Below, in pieces: positions 9,513-23,288 of a stretch of 64,000 bases of DNA. Each line of letters starts with the position of its first letter. Within the stretch, counting starts at the first letter, position 1. The notes below the pieces were generated by a model. That model had not been told where the DNA came from, ran no database searches, and saw nothing but the letters and a program-made list of their open reading frames with translations. Position numbers and translations under genes: made by a program. The stretch covers positions 558,001-622,000 of the forward strand of contig NZ_NNRK01000026.1 in NCBI RefSeq assembly GCF_002252475.1, in the 5' to 3' direction. The DNA comes from Brucella rhizosphaerae (lineage in GTDB: Bacteria > Pseudomonadota > Alphaproteobacteria > Rhizobiales > Rhizobiaceae).

Positions 9513-9842
9513 TTAATTCGACTTGTCTTCCCTTGAGACGATTATCGTCATTTCATCGGGATGAGAGAGATTAAGCGCCCTGCGCGCTTGCTCGTCAAGC
9601 ATATCCTTTTCGATCGACCCGTCGCGCAAAAGCGTGACGCGCTTCTCAAGCGCTGCCCTGTCGGCAGTCACTTTCTCAAGCTGCTGGGTAAGCAGGCTTT
9701 TCTGTTCTTCAAGCTGGATACGGGAATAAAGACCAAACTCGCCATGATAGGCGTGAAAACCGAAATAGCTAAGAAACGCAGCCGTCAAAATAGGGAGCAC
9801 AAAGCGCCCGCGGATAGATTTACGTTTCTGCTTGGTCCACAT
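9513..9842 (-). CDS. ftsB: FtsB/DivIC-family septum formation initiator
   Basis: A 109-residue bitopic protein: a short basic cytoplasmic tail (KQKRKSIRGR), one membrane segment at about 12-30, then a coiled coil (LEEQKSLLTQQLEKVTADRA) and a short C-terminal domain. It should act in the FtsQ-FtsL-FtsB divisome complex. The ATG at 9842 (MWTKQK) is preferred over the one seven codons upstream because the family begins close to the basic tail. Its position between eno and pdhA is usual for the group. Confidence 0.85.
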   Translation of the reverse strand: MWTKQKRKSIRGRFVLPILTAAFLSYFGFHAYHGEFGLYSRIQLEEQKSLLTQQLEKVTADRAALEKRVTLLRDGSIEKDMLDEQARRALNLSHPDEMTIIVSREDKSN

Positions 9843-9863
9843 TTCGGCTTCCTTCCCGGACAT

Positions 9864-10231
9864 TCAGAGCGACTTTGATTCTCGTCAAAAGCCGTCAATC
9901 CGATTTCCACCATGAAGCATTATTTTGCTTAACAGAGATTTACCGCAACCCGATGACAAAAGCTTATCGGGCATATTTTTTTGAAATTGAGCCTCATTTC
10001 AGCGATCAATCACACAGAATCACAAATGGCGGCTAGTGGTCTGATTCCGACATTTGCATCCCTCAGTGACCAGCACCGAACAAATGTCGGAATCAAAGGG
10101 ACCATTAGCAACTTTATGAATCTGGTAGATTTTTCGAATTTGACGCTTGAAACGGCATTGATGTCATCCGGAATTCAAACGTCAAATTCAATCCATTAAC
10201 GCCGCCATTTCGTCGCTAATATTTGTGGAAA
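9864..10231. other. Intergenic stretch without a gene
   Basis: About 370 bases between ftsB and the DUF1428 gene. No plausible coding frame was found. Its right half (10033-10197) is the first copy of repeat family B. The left part (9885-10030) is AT-rich and could hold the ftsB promoter, but no clear boxes were identified. Confidence 0.6.
10033..10197. repeat. Palindromic repeat, family B copy 1
   Basis: Two palindromes side by side. The first has arms CTAGTGGTCTGATTCCGACA and its near complement ending at about 10108. The second has arms around TTTGACG and CGTCAAA between 10130 and 10197. A second copy is at 29764-29928 and a shortened copy at 41604-41665. Size and structure resemble the Bru-RS palindromic repeats of Brucella, but I could not compare with them. 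Confidence 0.75.
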
Positions 10232-10585
10232 TCACACATCCAGAATGGTCGAGAAGCCGCCCATGATCATACGCTTGCCGTCAAAAGGCATCGTATCGCC
10301 CATTTCCTGCATGCGAGGATCACTCATCATTTTCTCGTTCGCAGCATCCCGTGTGGCCTTGTCTGGATATTCGAACCACGAGAAAACTACTTCTTCATCG
10401 GCTGTAGCCTGCACTGCACGGCGAAAATCAGTGACTTTGCCATCGGGAACATCGTCACCCCAGGCCTCAACCATTCGCGTTACGCCAAACTCCTTGAACA
10501 GCACAGCTGCCTTGGCGGCATGCTTTTGATATGTGTCTTTGTTCGCCTTTGGAACCGCAACCACAAATCCTTCAATATAAGCCAT
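10232..10585 (-). CDS. DUF1428 family protein
   Basis: A 117-residue cytoplasmic protein of the DUF1428 (COG5507) family, recognisable from MAYIEGFVVAVPKANKDTY, WGDDVPDGKVTDF and the C-terminal FDGKRMIMGGF. The fold is a ferredoxin-like dimer related to antibiotic-biosynthesis monooxygenases, but no function is established. A perfect-looking operator palindrome lies about 100 bp upstream (10684-10703). A repeat follows directly after the stop. Confidence 0.88.
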   Translation of the reverse strand: MAYIEGFVVAVPKANKDTYQKHAAKAAVLFKEFGVTRMVEAWGDDVPDGKVTDFRRAVQATADEEVVFSWFEYPDKATRDAANEKMMSDPRMQEMGDTMPFDGKRMIMGGFSTILDV

Positions 10586-10683
10586 TTCTCTCTCCCTTTT
10601 TGTCCGCCCGTTTTTATTGGATGCGTTTGCCCTCGTTTCGCTTCCCGCTGAAATAGGTCAGTAAACTTAACTGGCAACCACAT

Positions 10684-10703
10684 TTATATTGATATCAATG
10701 TAA
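10684..10703. promoter_or_regulatory. 20-bp palindrome, probable operator
   Basis: TTATATTGAT followed by ATCAATGTAA is a palindrome with a single mismatch. It lies about 100 bp before the DUF1428 start in a non-coding stretch, where a dimeric repressor would bind. No regulator gene is adjacent. Confidence 0.5.
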
Positions 10704-10826
10704 TTGGATTTGTCAAATAAGGCATGACTTGCCGCTGAAGGTAGAAGTAAGAGGCCTTGAGCCGCGTCCTGCAGGGCGGATGATTTTCTCTGGAAAAAAG
10801 AGCAGCTTACAAGAATCGTCGGGCAT

Positions 10827-11408
10827 TCACCGCTGTGCTGTTACCGAATGCCATAAGGTCGGTGCAAGATCGTAACCACTTCCCTGCCAGCTTTCCGACG
10901 AAACTGCGTTCCAGGATGCATTGCTTTTCCAGAGGCTGAGGATCTCATCTGCTCGCATATAATTATAGTATCGGCCGAGTGCGTCATGGGCTTCATCAGC
11001 TCCATCTTTAAAACTCGCCCATAGCCAGCCACCCGGCTTTAGCGCACGGTGCATACGCTGCACGATGTCGGGTAAGTCCGCGCGATTTGCATGAAGAAGC
11101 GACGCAGATGCATAGATGGCGTCATAGCGCTCGACCGCCTCAAGCTCATGGAACAACATTTGTCTGACGGGACGATTCAAAAGCCGTGAAGCTTCTGCAG
11201 CCAGTTCGCCAGAACCATCGGTCGGATCGACGTCAAAGCCTTGCTCGAGCATAGCTTTGGCATCCTGTCCACTCCCTGTGCCAAGCTCAAGAACAAGCCC
11301 TGTGGGTCGCACGAGATTGAGAAAACTCTCCAGTCTTGGATTAACGTTGGAGCGGGCCGCATAAGCGGCTGCATTATTCGCATAAAAACCCAGCGTATCG
11401 CTCGACAT
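10827..11408 (-). CDS. Class I SAM-dependent methyltransferase
   Basis: A 193-residue methyltransferase. The SAM-binding motif I is VLELGTGSGQDA, followed by the acidic DVDPTDGS and motif ASLLHANRADLPDIVQRMHR, then LKPGGWLWASFK. The substrate cannot be told from the sequence. The ATG at 11408 has GGGGAG seven or eight bases upstream and matches the start of the fold, so the extra N-terminal residues of the longer frame to 11480 are rejected. It is followed by a 241-bp gap. Confidence 0.85.
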   Translation of the reverse strand: MSSDTLGFYANNAAAYAARSNVNPRLESFLNLVRPTGLVLELGTGSGQDAKAMLEQGFDVDPTDGSGELAAEASRLLNRPVRQMLFHELEAVERYDAIYASASLLHANRADLPDIVQRMHRALKPGGWLWASFKDGADEAHDALGRYYNYMRADEILSLWKSNASWNAVSSESWQGSGYDLAPTLWHSVTAQR

Positions 11409-11484
11409 AACTCTGCTCCCCATTTGCGCCCAGCGCGTCTCTCTTAAAAACCAACCAAATATGTCTGCACAAAGACGCAAAGAA

Positions 11485-11508
11485 AAAGGCGAGCCAAAGC
11501 CCGCCTTT
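11485..11508 (-). terminator. Terminator of eno
   Basis: Stem arms AAAGGCG (11485-11491) and CGCCTTT (11502-11508) with a short loop that can pair further. On the minus strand it is followed by a T tract, 24 bases after the eno stop. Confidence 0.8.
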
Positions 11509-11531
11509 ACAACTCATAAAGTCACTAAAGC

Positions 11532-12881
<1,350 letters not shown>

Positions 12882-12939
12882 TCATTATAGAATTAAGAGG
12901 CAGAGGAAAATCCCCCGCCTGTGAATTCCTGATGAAATT

Positions 12940-13773
12940 TTAAATCGATTTAGCAATCCGGTCGAAGGCCATCAGCTTTTCGAGAAGTGCGGCCATTTTA
13001 TCGATTGGCACCATGTTCGGACCATCGGACGGTGCATTGTCCGGATCCTGATGCGTTTCAATGAAAACACCGGCAACACCAACAGCAACCGCCGCACTTG
13101 CAAGCGTCTGGACAAATTCGCGCTGACCACCGGAAGAACCACCCTGCCCACCGGGCTGCTGTACCGAATGGGTCGCATCAAAAATCACAGGCGAACCAAA
13201 GCTGGCCATGATCGGCAGCGAACGCATATCGGAAACAAGTGTATTGTAACCAAACGACGCACCACGTTCCGTTGCCATTACGTTTGGATTGCCATTTTCA
13301 GTAATCTTGGCAAGCACATTCTTCATGTCCCACGGCGCAAGAAACTGGCCCTTCTTCACATTGACCGCACGACCGGTCTTTGCGGCAGCGATCAGCAGGT
13401 CCGTTTGGCGGCAAAGAAATGCCGGAATCTGCAAGACATCGACCACATCAGCAACAGCCGCGCATTGCGCTTCTGTATGAATGTCAGTCAGAACAGGAAA
13501 GCCGAATTCTTTCTTGAGGTCGGCAAAAACTTCGAGCGCCTTTTCAAGGCCAATGCCGCGCTGCGCGCTGAGCGAGGTGCGGTTCGCCTTGTCAAAGCTC
13601 GACTTATAAACGAGGCCCATGCCAAGCTTATTGGTGATCTCAACCAGACGGCCAGCCATATCGAACGCGTGTTCACGGCTTTCCATCTGGCAAGGTCCAG
13701 CGATCAGCGCCAGTGGAGCACTATTGGAGAACGTAACATTGCCGATTTGAACGGCAGATTTTGCGGTCGTCAT
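12940..13773 (-). CDS. kdsA: KDO-8-phosphate synthase
   Basis: A 277-residue enzyme that condenses phosphoenolpyruvate and arabinose 5-phosphate to KDO-8-phosphate for lipopolysaccharide. The signature [35 protein letters not shown] and [12 protein letters not shown] are all present. A cysteine in AGPCQ, corresponding to the metal-site cysteine, points to the metal-dependent class. The start overlaps the stop of the VOC gene by 4 bp. Confidence 0.97.
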   Translation of the reverse strand: MTTAKSAVQIGNVTFSNSAPLALIAGPCQMESREHAFDMAGRLVEITNKLGMGLVYKSSFDKANRTSLSAQRGIGLEKALEVFADLKKEFGFPVLTDIHTEAQCAAVADVVDVLQIPAFLCRQTDLLIAAAKTGRAVNVKKGQFLAPWDMKNVLAKITENGNPNVMATERGASFGYNTLVSDMRSLPIMASFGSPVIFDATHSVQQPGGQGGSSGGQREFVQTLASAAVAVGVAGVFIETHQDPDNAPSDGPNMVPIDKMAALLEKLMAFDRIAKSI

Positions 13774-14672
13774 GACTTGGAACCTTCAAATACAAACAAC
13801 GCCCCCTGGCCCGGAGCCGGAGTGACGAAAATACGGCTCTCGCTCTTTGTGAAAGCGATTCCGTTACGAACAAGAAGTTGCTCAACCGCATAAAGCGAAG
13901 CAACCGGGAAGACCAGACCTGCAAGTCGCAATCCACGACCATGAAGGACCGGCGACCATCCAAAACAGCAATCAAACTGTGTCGGCGTCATAACTGCTAT
14001 ATCGGAATTGCTGGCGGAAATTGCCAGAGAACCGTCTTCCTCTTGGCGAGCGGGTGAATGAAAGACACCTTGAAGCAGACTTGAGAAGTCTTCAGGACTC
14101 TCTTCACACAGTAATATCTGGCGCAAACCCGTCACACCATTTTCATGGGCGATCAGATGCGAGCGGTCGGTTTTTGGGTAAGCCAGACGCTGACAGGTGA
14201 AGAAAAATGCATCTGGCGCACGCAGATCAGCAGCAAAGGCCAGTCGAAAACTGCCTTTCTCGCGCTTGCCGTCAGATGACGTAAATGCTCGCGAAAACTC
14301 GACCATGCGACCGCCGGAAATGCCGCGGCGTTTGAATTCCGTATGATCGCCGCGCGAATCATCGGTCTTGAAGGCTATTCCAGAAAAACCATCGTCGCCG
14401 TTACGAAAACGGTAAGATAAATCGCGCTGGATAAAGCTATTGTTTCGCTGTGCGGCGGCGTCGTAAAGCGGCGCACGATCCACAGCCAGCATTTCAAGAT
14501 AGGTATCGTCTGCGAAAAAACTGCAGACATTGGCTGTACCGAATGGATGTTGCGCATCCGGTGCCACTGTAAATCCTAAGAGAGAAAGTCTCTTGCGCGC
14601 CTCGTCAAGTTGGGCCACCGGCAAAACCAGATGGTCAATCGAACGAGCATTGCGCGCAAGAGGATTATTCAT
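13770..14672 (-). CDS. VOC-family (glyoxalase-like) protein
   Basis: A 300-residue protein with a glyoxalase-like fold. It begins [20 protein letters not shown], and GTANVCSFF followed by [11 protein letters not shown] resembles the metal-site strands of the VOC superfamily. The C-terminal half (from about 170) looks like a second, diverged copy of the domain. Its substrate is unknown. It lies between pyrG (3-bp gap) and kdsA (4-bp overlap), so the three are one transcription unit. Confidence 0.85.
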   Translation of the reverse strand: MNNPLARNARSIDHLVLPVAQLDEARKRLSLLGFTVAPDAQHPFGTANVCSFFADDTYLEMLAVDRAPLYDAAAQRNNSFIQRDLSYRFRNGDDGFSGIAFKTDDSRGDHTEFKRRGISGGRMVEFSRAFTSSDGKREKGSFRLAFAADLRAPDAFFFTCQRLAYPKTDRSHLIAHENGVTGLRQILLCEESPEDFSSLLQGVFHSPARQEEDGSLAISASNSDIAVMTPTQFDCCFGWSPVLHGRGLRLAGLVFPVASLYAVEQLLVRNGIAFTKSESRIFVTPAPGQGALFVFEGSKS

Positions 14673-14675
14673 GCA

Positions 14676-16316
<1,641 letters not shown>

Positions 16317-16471
16317 TTAGACCCTTCTGATTGATTCCGCCACTAAAAAAAGTGCGGTTGGCGTTTTTTCCAGCAACTTCACACCTGATTACGCGCATAA
16401 AGCGAAAAGCCAGATGTAAATATCGAATTGCGTGTGCGCAAATTTTCAAACTTCAGTTCTTTGCGCGCACG

Positions 16472-16499
16472 AAAAAAGGCCGGGGAAATCCCGGCCTTT
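16472..16499 (-). terminator. Terminator behind the L,D-transpeptidase gene
   Basis: Arms AAAGGCCGGG (16475-16484) and CCCGGCCTTT (16490-16499) with a five-base loop; on the minus strand six T residues follow. This is a strong intrinsic terminator 20 bases after the stop. Confidence 0.9.
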
Positions 16500-16519
16500 C
16501 GGGTAATCTTTATAAAAGA

Positions 16520-17218
16520 TCAGAGAACGACGACTTTTGCGCCCATACCAACACGGTCATAGAGATCCATGACATCTTCATTGGTCATACGGAAGCAGCC
16601 GTTTGAAGCCGGGCTGCCAATCGTCCATGGCTGTGTCGTGCCGTGAATACGAATATACGTATCCTTGTTGCCCTGGAACAGATACATGGCGCGCGAGCCA
16701 AGCGGATTGCCCGGGCCGCCATCCATGCCGTTCTTGTAACGGCTATACTGTCCTGGATTGCGTTCGATCATTTCCTTGGTTGGAATCCAGCGTGGCCATT
16801 CGCGCTTGGCGTTGACGTTCGCTGTTCCCTTGAATTCAAGACCAACTTTACCCACTGCAATGCCGTAGCGGCGGGCTGTCGTTGAGCTTTCTACGAGATA
16901 AAGGAAATACTTTGCTGGGTCGATCACGATCGTTCCTGGCTCATAGCCCGTGAAAGAAACGGTCTGTGACTGATAACGCGGATCAATGTTATAGCGATTC
17001 AGAGCAACCTTCTTCGCAGCACCTGCGTTTGAAGCGCTCTTCTTTTTCTTCTTGGCAGGCTTTTCCTTGGCGTCACTGGCCATGGCGACCTGCTGAACAT
17101 TTGTTGCCGCAGCATCAAGCTCGGCTTCAGCGCCAGCCGCACCTGCGGCAAAACTTGGGCCCGTAAGTCCAATGCAAAGGCTTGCAATGCCAGCCATCAA
17201 AATAAAACGTGAAGACAT
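16520..17218 (-). CDS. L,D-transpeptidase (YkuD), exported
   Basis: A 232-residue envelope protein. Residues 1-25 form a signal peptide (MSSRFILMAGIASLCIGL). A lysine patch (KEKPAKKKKKS) follows near residue 55, then a YkuD catalytic domain with IRIHGTTQPWTIG and SNGCFRMTNEDV holding the active-site cysteine. Such enzymes make 3-3 peptidoglycan cross-links or attach proteins to peptidoglycan. The ATG at 17218 has GGGAA seven bases ahead; the TTG seven codons upstream is not needed. Transcription ends at a strong terminator. Confidence 0.9.
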   Translation of the reverse strand: MSSRFILMAGIASLCIGLTGPSFAAGAAGAEAELDAAATNVQQVAMASDAKEKPAKKKKKSASNAGAAKKVALNRYNIDPRYQSQTVSFTGYEPGTIVIDPAKYFLYLVESSTTARRYGIAVGKVGLEFKGTANVNAKREWPRWIPTKEMIERNPGQYSRYKNGMDGGPGNPLGSRAMYLFQGNKDTYIRIHGTTQPWTIGSPASNGCFRMTNEDVMDLYDRVGMGAKVVVL

Positions 17219-17398
17219 GATCTGTTCCCGAAAACCCAAGCAATGCGGAAAACACCTGCCGCAGTATCGCGTTCAGGCTTTCGCTTTCCATACTGTAAAC
17301 AGACGCACTACTCAATTATCCACATAGGCTATCCCTCACGATTCGAGAGGGCCTATTGCCTGCGTGCAACACTTTGCGAGCATTTAACTAACAAAAAG

Positions 17399-17424
17399 AA
17401 AACCGGCCCTTTCGAGCCGGTTTT
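17399..17424 (-). terminator. Terminator of secG
   Basis: Arms AAAACCGGC (17399-17407) and GCCGGTTTT (17416-17424) with an eight-base loop; on the minus strand a T-rich tail follows, 25 bases after the secG stop. Confidence 0.85.
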
Positions 17425-17448
17425 CAAATTTCAGCAGTTACGAAGCCC

Positions 17449-17892
17449 TTACTGGGAGCTTGGAACCTGTGGAGCCTGCGGCTGCGTGCTATCAGGCTGA
17501 GCTGGCGTGGTGATCGGCGCAGAGCCCGAAGCAGGTGCTTCAGTCTCATTGGTGCGCGAAGATTCGCCGCCAAGCTGATTGAGAATACCACCGCCAGTAC
17601 CAGTCCCACCCGCAGGAGGATTCTGTGTGCTGCCGGCCGCCGGGATACGGTTCAGAATGTCCGTCGGCTTTTCACCATAACGGGCCATGATGCCGAGAAC
17701 GAGCGACGTGGCGAAAAAGATGATCGCAAGAATAGCTGTCGTACGGGTCAGCGCATTGGCTGCGCCGCGCGCCGTCATGAAGCCCGAACCACCGCCGATA
17801 CCAAGGCCACCGCCCTCGGAACGCTGGATGAGCACAACGCCAACAAGCGCCAGAACGATCAACAAATGAATGACAATGACTACGGTCTGCAT
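17449..17892 (-). CDS. secG: SecG, preprotein translocase subunit
   Basis: A 147-residue inner-membrane protein with two membrane segments (about 2-22 and 52-74) around the conserved LIQRSEGGGLGIGGGSG loop. The long C-terminal tail from about 85 is rich in Gly, Pro, Thr, Gln and Ser. It forms SecYEG for protein export. Placement just downstream of tpiA is the common arrangement. Confidence 0.95.
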   Translation of the reverse strand: MQTVVIVIHLLIVLALVGVVLIQRSEGGGLGIGGGSGFMTARGAANALTRTTAILAIIFFATSLVLGIMARYGEKPTDILNRIPAAGSTQNPPAGGTGTGGGILNQLGGESSRTNETEAPASGSAPITTPAQPDSTQPQAPQVPSSQ

Positions 17893-18055
17893 AGGTTAAG
17901 GTCTTTATATCTCTGGACTAATGCGTAACCGGGAAAAACCATGAGATTTCCACCCCGGACAGCGATGATACAAATAGATAGAGCGGCTCTTTACACGCTA
18001 TTGTGTGATAATCCAAGCCCTGCGCCCCAGATAGATTACGGGACGCAGTTACTGC

Positions 18056-18820
18056 TCACAGATTGCGATAGGTTTCGCATATGGCAAGGAAGTCAGTTGC
18101 TTTCAAGCTGGCTCCGCCCACCAGTGCGCCATCGACATCTGGCACGCTCAGCAATTCAATCGCGTTGGTCGGCTTAACCGAACCACCATAAAGAAGACGC
18201 AAATGCGCGCCACTCGCACCAAAGCGCTCAGTCAGCTTCTCACGCATGAAAGCATGAGCTGCGCGAACGTCCTGAACAGTGGGTGTCAAACCTGTGCCAA
18301 TCGCCCATACAGGTTCATAAGCAACAATAGTGTTTTCGGCCTTCACACCTTCTGGCAGTGAAGCAGCGAGCTGATCGCCAATCACATCAAGTGTGCGATC
18401 AGCCTTGCGTTCATCAGCTGTTTCGCCAACGCAGACAATTGCGATCAGGCCAGCAGCCCAGGCAGATTCGGTTTTGCTGCGAACCAGTTCATTGGCTTCA
18501 TGATGATCCGAGCGGCGCTCCGAGTGACCAAGAATGACGTGGCTTGCACCGGCTTCTTTAAGCATTTGGGCTGAAACATCGCCCGTATGAGCACCCGATA
18601 CTTTCGGATGGCAATCCTGACCGCCCAGTGCAACTGTTTCACTTTCTAGTGTTTCAGCAGCTCGTGACAGCAATGTCGCCGGAACGCAGATGACAGCATC
18701 AAGCTTACGACCCAAATCGGAACTCAGACCCGCAGCAATCGCGCGCAGTTCCGTTAGGGATTCTCCCGTACCATTCATTTTCCAGTTGCCAGCAACCAGC
18801 GGACGGATTCCCGGAGTCAT
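18056..18820 (-). CDS. tpiA: Triosephosphate isomerase
   Basis: A 254-residue glycolytic enzyme with AGNWKMNG (catalytic lysine), [10 protein letters not shown] (catalytic histidine), [11 protein letters not shown] (catalytic glutamate) and the phosphate-binding LYGGSV. It is full-length. It precedes secG on the same strand and is divergent from the PpiD-like gene. Confidence 0.98.
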   Translation of the reverse strand: MTPGIRPLVAGNWKMNGTGESLTELRAIAAGLSSDLGRKLDAVICVPATLLSRAAETLESETVALGGQDCHPKVSGAHTGDVSAQMLKEAGASHVILGHSERRSDHHEANELVRSKTESAWAAGLIAIVCVGETADERKADRTLDVIGDQLAASLPEGVKAENTIVAYEPVWAIGTGLTPTVQDVRAAHAFMREKLTERFGASGAHLRLLYGGSVKPTNAIELLSVPDVDGALVGGASLKATDFLAICETYRNL

Positions 18821-19034
18821 GTCATTCTCCTCGCCTTGAACGACGCCAACCTTCTATTAAAGTGTATGCGGCGCCAAATTTTGCCACTGACTAAGCGTAT
18901 TCGTCACGCAATGCAACGTTCTTGGTGGTCGATACTCAATGAGAACTTGCATCGGGGCCTAGCTTAAGGTTATCCCCTCACACGGCTTATCTTTATCGAT
19001 AGCCGGGCTTTGTTTTGTTCTTAAAGGGTTTCCA

Positions 19035-20921
19035 ATGCTCGACAGTATGCGTGATGCCGCCAGATCCTGGGTTGCTAAGCTTCTTCTCGGCCTCCTTGTT
19101 CTGAGTTTTGCAGTCTGGGGTATCGCAGATGCATTCCGAGGCGACGCGTCCGGAAGTGCAGCGTTAAGTGCTGGCAAGTCGGAAGTGAGCCCGACAGATT
19201 ATCGCTTTGCCTATGAGCAGCAGCTGATGCGTTTGTCACAGCAGTTCCGCCAGCGACTAACCCGTGAGCAAGCGCAACAGCTCGGCGTTGAAAATCAGGT
19301 TCTTGCGCAGCTCGCAGCAGGTGTTGTCCTGGATGAACAGGCCCGCAACATGCAACTTGGTCTTTCCAAGGATGGAATCGCGCGCCTTACCGGCGAAGAT
19401 CCGTCATTCCATGATGCGAGTGGCAATTTCAGCCGTGCGCAGTTTGATGCAGTTCTGCGCCAGTCCAACATCAGGCCGCAGGATTACCTCGACAATCGTG
19501 CGAAGGTTGCCCGTCGCCAGCAGATTGTTGAAGCCGCGACCGATGGCTTGAAAATGCCAAATACGATGCTGAAAGCGCTTGCTCTTTATCAGGGTGAAAG
19601 CCGCAGCGCCGATTACATCACTATTCCAGCCGAAAAAGCTGATGCTGTTCCTGCCCCTTCTGATGATGCTCTCAAGACCTATTTCGATGAGCACAAGGAA
19701 GATTACAAGGCACCAGAATATCGCAAAATCACCTATGTGAAGCTTGAGCCTTCGGATATTTCCGATCCAGCCGCAGTCACGCAGGATGAAATCACCGAAT
19801 ATTATGAGAAAAACAAAGGTCGCTTCAGCACCACTGAAACGCGCACCATTGAACAGCTGAACTTTGCTGACGAAGCTGCCGCTCAGGCCGCGCAGCAGAA
19901 AATCGCATCCGGTACGAGCTTTGTCGATATCGGCAAGGAACAAGGCAAGAGCGAAGCTGATCTGGTTCTTGGAACTTTTGAAAAGTCTGTTCTTCCAGAT
20001 GCAACTATCGCGGAAGCAGCATTTGCGCTCAATGAAGGCGGCGTGAGCGACGTGGTCAAGGGTGCTTTCGGTCCGGTTATTCTCCGCGTTACGAAAGTAA
20101 ACGCAGCTAACGTAAAAGCGCAGTCAGACGTTGAAGCCGAAATTCGCGATACGGTCGCAACCAACATTGCAATCAGCGGCATCAACGGTCTCCACGACTC
20201 ATACGAACAGCAGCGTTCAGACGGTGCAAGCATGGCTGATGTTGCCAAGGGTCTGAGCCTCAAGGCTGTAACAGTTGAAGCTGTTGACGCCGAAGGCAAT
20301 GACCCTGCTGGCAATGCGGTCGAACTTCCAAATTCAGAAGCACTGCTTTCAGCGGCATTCCAGGCTGAACAAGGCTTTGACAATGATGCGCTGACCATGG
20401 GTAACACCGGCTACCTTTGGTACCAGATTGATGGCACCACCCCTGCCCGCGACCGCACACTTGATGAAGTCAAGGACAAGGTTGTTGCAGCATGGAAGGG
20501 TGAAGAGGCCGTCAAGCGTCTCAATCAACGCATGGAAGACCTGAAGAAGCGCCTCGATGCCGGCGAAGCATTTGACGCAATTGCTGCAGAAGCTGGCGTT
20601 GAAAAGCAGACCAAGCGCGGCATCACCCGTAATACAAATGATGCTGATTTCAGCTCGGCTGCGACCGCACAGGTTTTCCGTGGACCAAATAACCATACGG
20701 GCACAGCTGCCGCCGCCTCTGATGACGCGCAGATTCTGTTCAAGGTTGTCGAAGTCACAGAACCAACGGCTGCCGGCCCTGAAGCAATTCCGGAACAGCA
20801 GCAGACCTATCTGTCCACGACGCTGACCGATGACGTTCTGGAACAGCTGGTTGGCGAGTTGCAGAAGCAGTATCCGGTACGGATCAATCAGGCGGCCATC
20901 AGTAACGCATTGGCATTCTAA
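19035..20921 (+). CDS. SurA/PpiD-like peptidylprolyl isomerase
   Basis: A 628-residue membrane-anchored periplasmic chaperone. A single N-terminal membrane anchor (about 15-35, [19 protein letters not shown]) precedes a SurA_N-like chaperone region (about 36-220) and a parvulin-type domain (about 230-360; [15 protein letters not shown]), then further chaperone sequence. It should help folding of newly exported envelope proteins. It heads a plus-strand run with trpD, trpC, moaC and moeA, 31 bp before trpD. Confidence 0.9.
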   Translation: MLDSMRDAARSWVAKLLLGLLVLSFAVWGIADAFRGDASGSAALSAGKSEVSPTDYRFAYEQQLMRLSQQFRQRLTREQAQQLGVENQVLAQLAAGVVLDEQARNMQLGLSKDGIARLTGEDPSFHDASGNFSRAQFDAVLRQSNIRPQDYLDNRAKVARRQQIVEAATDGLKMPNTMLKALALYQGESRSADYITIPAEKADAVPAPSDDALKTYFDEHKEDYKAPEYRKITYVKLEPSDISDPAAVTQDEITEYYEKNKGRFSTTETRTIEQLNFADEAAAQAAQQKIASGTSFVDIGKEQGKSEADLVLGTFEKSVLPDATIAEAAFALNEGGVSDVVKGAFGPVILRVTKVNAANVKAQSDVEAEIRDTVATNIAISGINGLHDSYEQQRSDGASMADVAKGLSLKAVTVEAVDAEGNDPAGNAVELPNSEALLSAAFQAEQGFDNDALTMGNTGYLWYQIDGTTPARDRTLDEVKDKVVAAWKGEEAVKRLNQRMEDLKKRLDAGEAFDAIAAEAGVEKQTKRGITRNTNDADFSSAATAQVFRGPNNHTGTAAAASDDAQILFKVVEVTEPTAAGPEAIPEQQQTYLSTTLTDDVLEQLVGELQKQYPVRINQAAISNALAF

Positions 20922-20952
20922 CCAGCGACAGGCCCGATACAGGTATATGATA

Positions 20953-21972
20953 ATGGCTGACTTAAAACCCTATATCGCCAAGGCTGCCTCCGGCAATCCA
21001 TTGTCGCTGGAGGATTCCAAAGCAGCCTTTGATATTATGATGTCCGGACAGGCAACGCCTTCACAAATTGGCGGCTTCCTTATGGCGTTGCGTGTGCGCG
21101 GTGAAACAGTGCCTGAAATTGCTGGGGCTGTCGCATCCATGCGTTCACGTATGCTGCCCGTTTCAGCGCCTGCAGATGCAGTCGATATCGTGGGCACCGG
21201 CGGCGATCAGTCAGGTTCCTACAACGTATCGAGCTGCTCGGCTTTCGTTGTCGCAGGTGCAGGTGTGCCTGTTGCCAAGCACGGCAATCGCGCCCTTTCC
21301 TCGCGTTCGGGTGCTGCGGATGCGCTCGCAGCCCTTGGCGTCAACATTGAAGCTGATGCAGACACGATTGGCCGCAGCATCAATGAAGCCGGTCTCGGAT
21401 TCATGTTTGCACCGACCCACCACTCGGCAATGCGTCATGTCGGTCCATCGCGTGTTGAACTTGGTACCCGTACCATTTTCAACCTGCTTGGACCGCTCTC
21501 CAACCCGGCAAGTGTCAAGCGTCAGCTGGTTGGCGTATTCTCGGCAGAATGGGTAGAGCCTCTTGCTCAGGTTCTGAAAGAACTCGGTTCTGAAACCGCG
21601 TGGGTTGTCTATGGTGATGGTCTCGATGAGATGACGACAGCGGGCACCACGAAGATTGCAGCACTGGAAAACGGCACGATTCGCACGTTCGAGATTGAGC
21701 CTGAAGATGTGGGCTTGAGCCGCGTCGACATGTCGGAACTCAAAGGCGGCGAAGCTGACGTAAACGCCAGGGCTTTGCTCGGCGTTCTCAAAGGTGATCA
21801 AAACGCCTATCGCGATATCGTGTTGTTAAATTCTGCGGCAGCACTCGTCATTTCGGGTAAGGCAAAAGACCTGAAAGACGGCATCGCCCTCGCCGCGAAA
21901 TCAATCGATAGCGGTTCAGCGCTAGCAGTTCTGCAAAAAGTTATCGCCATATCCAATGATAAGCCGCTCTGA
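20953..21972 (+). CDS. trpD: Anthranilate phosphoribosyltransferase
   Basis: A 339-residue tryptophan enzyme that joins anthranilate to PRPP. It has the PRPP motif [38 protein letters not shown], and [19 protein letters not shown]. The start at 20953 (MADLKPYI) fits the family; the frame is open upstream, but that portion overlaps ppiD and has no family character. The ribosome binding site is weak, which suits coupling to the gene before it. trpC follows after 16 bp. Confidence 0.97.
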   Translation: MADLKPYIAKAASGNPLSLEDSKAAFDIMMSGQATPSQIGGFLMALRVRGETVPEIAGAVASMRSRMLPVSAPADAVDIVGTGGDQSGSYNVSSCSAFVVAGAGVPVAKHGNRALSSRSGAADALAALGVNIEADADTIGRSINEAGLGFMFAPTHHSAMRHVGPSRVELGTRTIFNLLGPLSNPASVKRQLVGVFSAEWVEPLAQVLKELGSETAWVVYGDGLDEMTTAGTTKIAALENGTIRTFEIEPEDVGLSRVDMSELKGGEADVNARALLGVLKGDQNAYRDIVLLNSAAALVISGKAKDLKDGIALAAKSIDSGSALAVLQKVIAISNDKPL

Positions 21973-21988
21973 CGGAGAGGATCAAACC

Positions 21989-22789
21989 ATGTCCACCGAC
22001 ATTCTGCGGAAAATCGAAGCCTATAAGCGCGAAGAGATCGCTGCTGCCAAGGCCCGCCTGCCACTTGAAGAAGTGAAGGCGCACGCCAAGGATCAGCCTT
22101 CGACACGCGGCTTCCTAAAGGCACTTGAAGCAAAGCGCGCGGCAAACAAGTTTGCGCTTATCGCCGAGATCAAAAAAGCAAGCCCTTCCAAGGGACTCAT
22201 TCGCCCAGATTTTGATCCACCGGCATTGGCAAAAGCCTATGAAGAAGGCGGCGCTGCCTGCCTTTCCGTACTGACTGACACGCCGTCCTTTCAGGGTGCG
22301 CCGGAGTTTCTGACAGCTGCACGTGATGCCTGCGGTTTACCGGCGCTGCGCAAGGATTTCCTTTTCGATACCTATCAGGTCTATGAAGCGCGTAGCTGGG
22401 GTGCAGACTGCATCCTGATCATTCTCTCAAGCGTCGATGACGATCTCGCAAAAGCGCTTGAAGACACTGCTTTTGAACTTGGTATGGATGCACTCATTGA
22501 AGTTCATGACGAAGAGGAAATGGAACGAGCGCTCAAGCTCTCTTCGCGTCTCGTCGGCGTCAACAATCGCAATCTGCGCACATTCGAAGTCGATCTTGCC
22601 GTTTCCGAGCGTCTTGCAAGGATGGCGACGCCAGACCGTCTGCTGGTAGGTGAAAGCGGTATTTTCACCCATGATGACTGCCTGCGTCTTGAGAAGTCAA
22701 GAATCGGCACCTTCCTCATCGGAGAAAGCCTGATGCGCCAGGAAGATGTTGCTACCGCAACCCGTGAACTTCTGACCGGCAAGGCCTAA
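21989..22789 (+). CDS. trpC: Indole-3-glycerol-phosphate synthase
   Basis: A 266-residue TIM-barrel enzyme. Key motifs are [53 protein letters not shown] and [16 protein letters not shown] stands about nine bases before the ATG at 21989. With trpD it forms a tryptophan pair separated from the rest of the pathway, and it is immediately followed by moaC (3-bp gap). Confidence 0.97.
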   Translation: MSTDILRKIEAYKREEIAAAKARLPLEEVKAHAKDQPSTRGFLKALEAKRAANKFALIAEIKKASPSKGLIRPDFDPPALAKAYEEGGAACLSVLTDTPSFQGAPEFLTAARDACGLPALRKDFLFDTYQVYEARSWGADCILIILSSVDDDLAKALEDTAFELGMDALIEVHDEEEMERALKLSSRLVGVNNRNLRTFEVDLAVSERLARMATPDRLLVGESGIFTHDDCLRLEKSRIGTFLIGESLMRQEDVATATRELLTGKA

Positions 22790-22792
22790 GTT

Positions 22793-23269
22793 ATGGCGGC
22801 CAAGCTCACCCATATCGACCAGACAGGCGCGGCCAATATGGTTGACGTCGGCGATAAGGCTGAGACAGAGCGCCAGGCGACTGCTGAAGGCTCCGTTAGA
22901 ATGAAGCCCGAAACGCTGGCGCTCATTCTGGAAGGCAATGCTGCCAAGGGTGACGTTATCGGCACCGCACGTCTCGCGGGCATCATGGCCGCAAAGAAGA
23001 CCGCCGACCTAATTCCCCTTTGCCATCCCCTTATGTTGACCAAAGTGTCGGTTGATATCGAACCGGATCAGACGCTTCCCGGTCTGCGTGTGCGTGCGAC
23101 GGCAAAGCTTAAAGGCCGCACGGGCGTTGAAATGGAAGCGCTGACTGCCGTTTCAATCACCTGCCTGACCATTTACGACATGGCAAAAGCAGTCGATCGC
23201 CATATGGAAATCATCGACATTCGCGTTTTGGCAAAAAGCGGCGGCAAGTCGGGCGACTGGAAAGCCTGA
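22793..23269 (+). CDS. moaC: Cyclic pyranopterin monophosphate synthase
   Basis: A 158-residue molybdenum-cofactor enzyme. The motif [13 protein letters not shown] and the [20 protein letters not shown] block are diagnostic. It acts after MoaA to form cyclic pyranopterin monophosphate. It lies within the trp genes' transcription unit, an order common in Brucellaceae and Rhizobiaceae. Confidence 0.97.
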   Translation: MAAKLTHIDQTGAANMVDVGDKAETERQATAEGSVRMKPETLALILEGNAAKGDVIGTARLAGIMAAKKTADLIPLCHPLMLTKVSVDIEPDQTLPGLRVRATAKLKGRTGVEMEALTAVSITCLTIYDMAKAVDRHMEIIDIRVLAKSGGKSGDWKA

Positions 23270-23288
23270 ATATCTGGCGCATCGGCAC

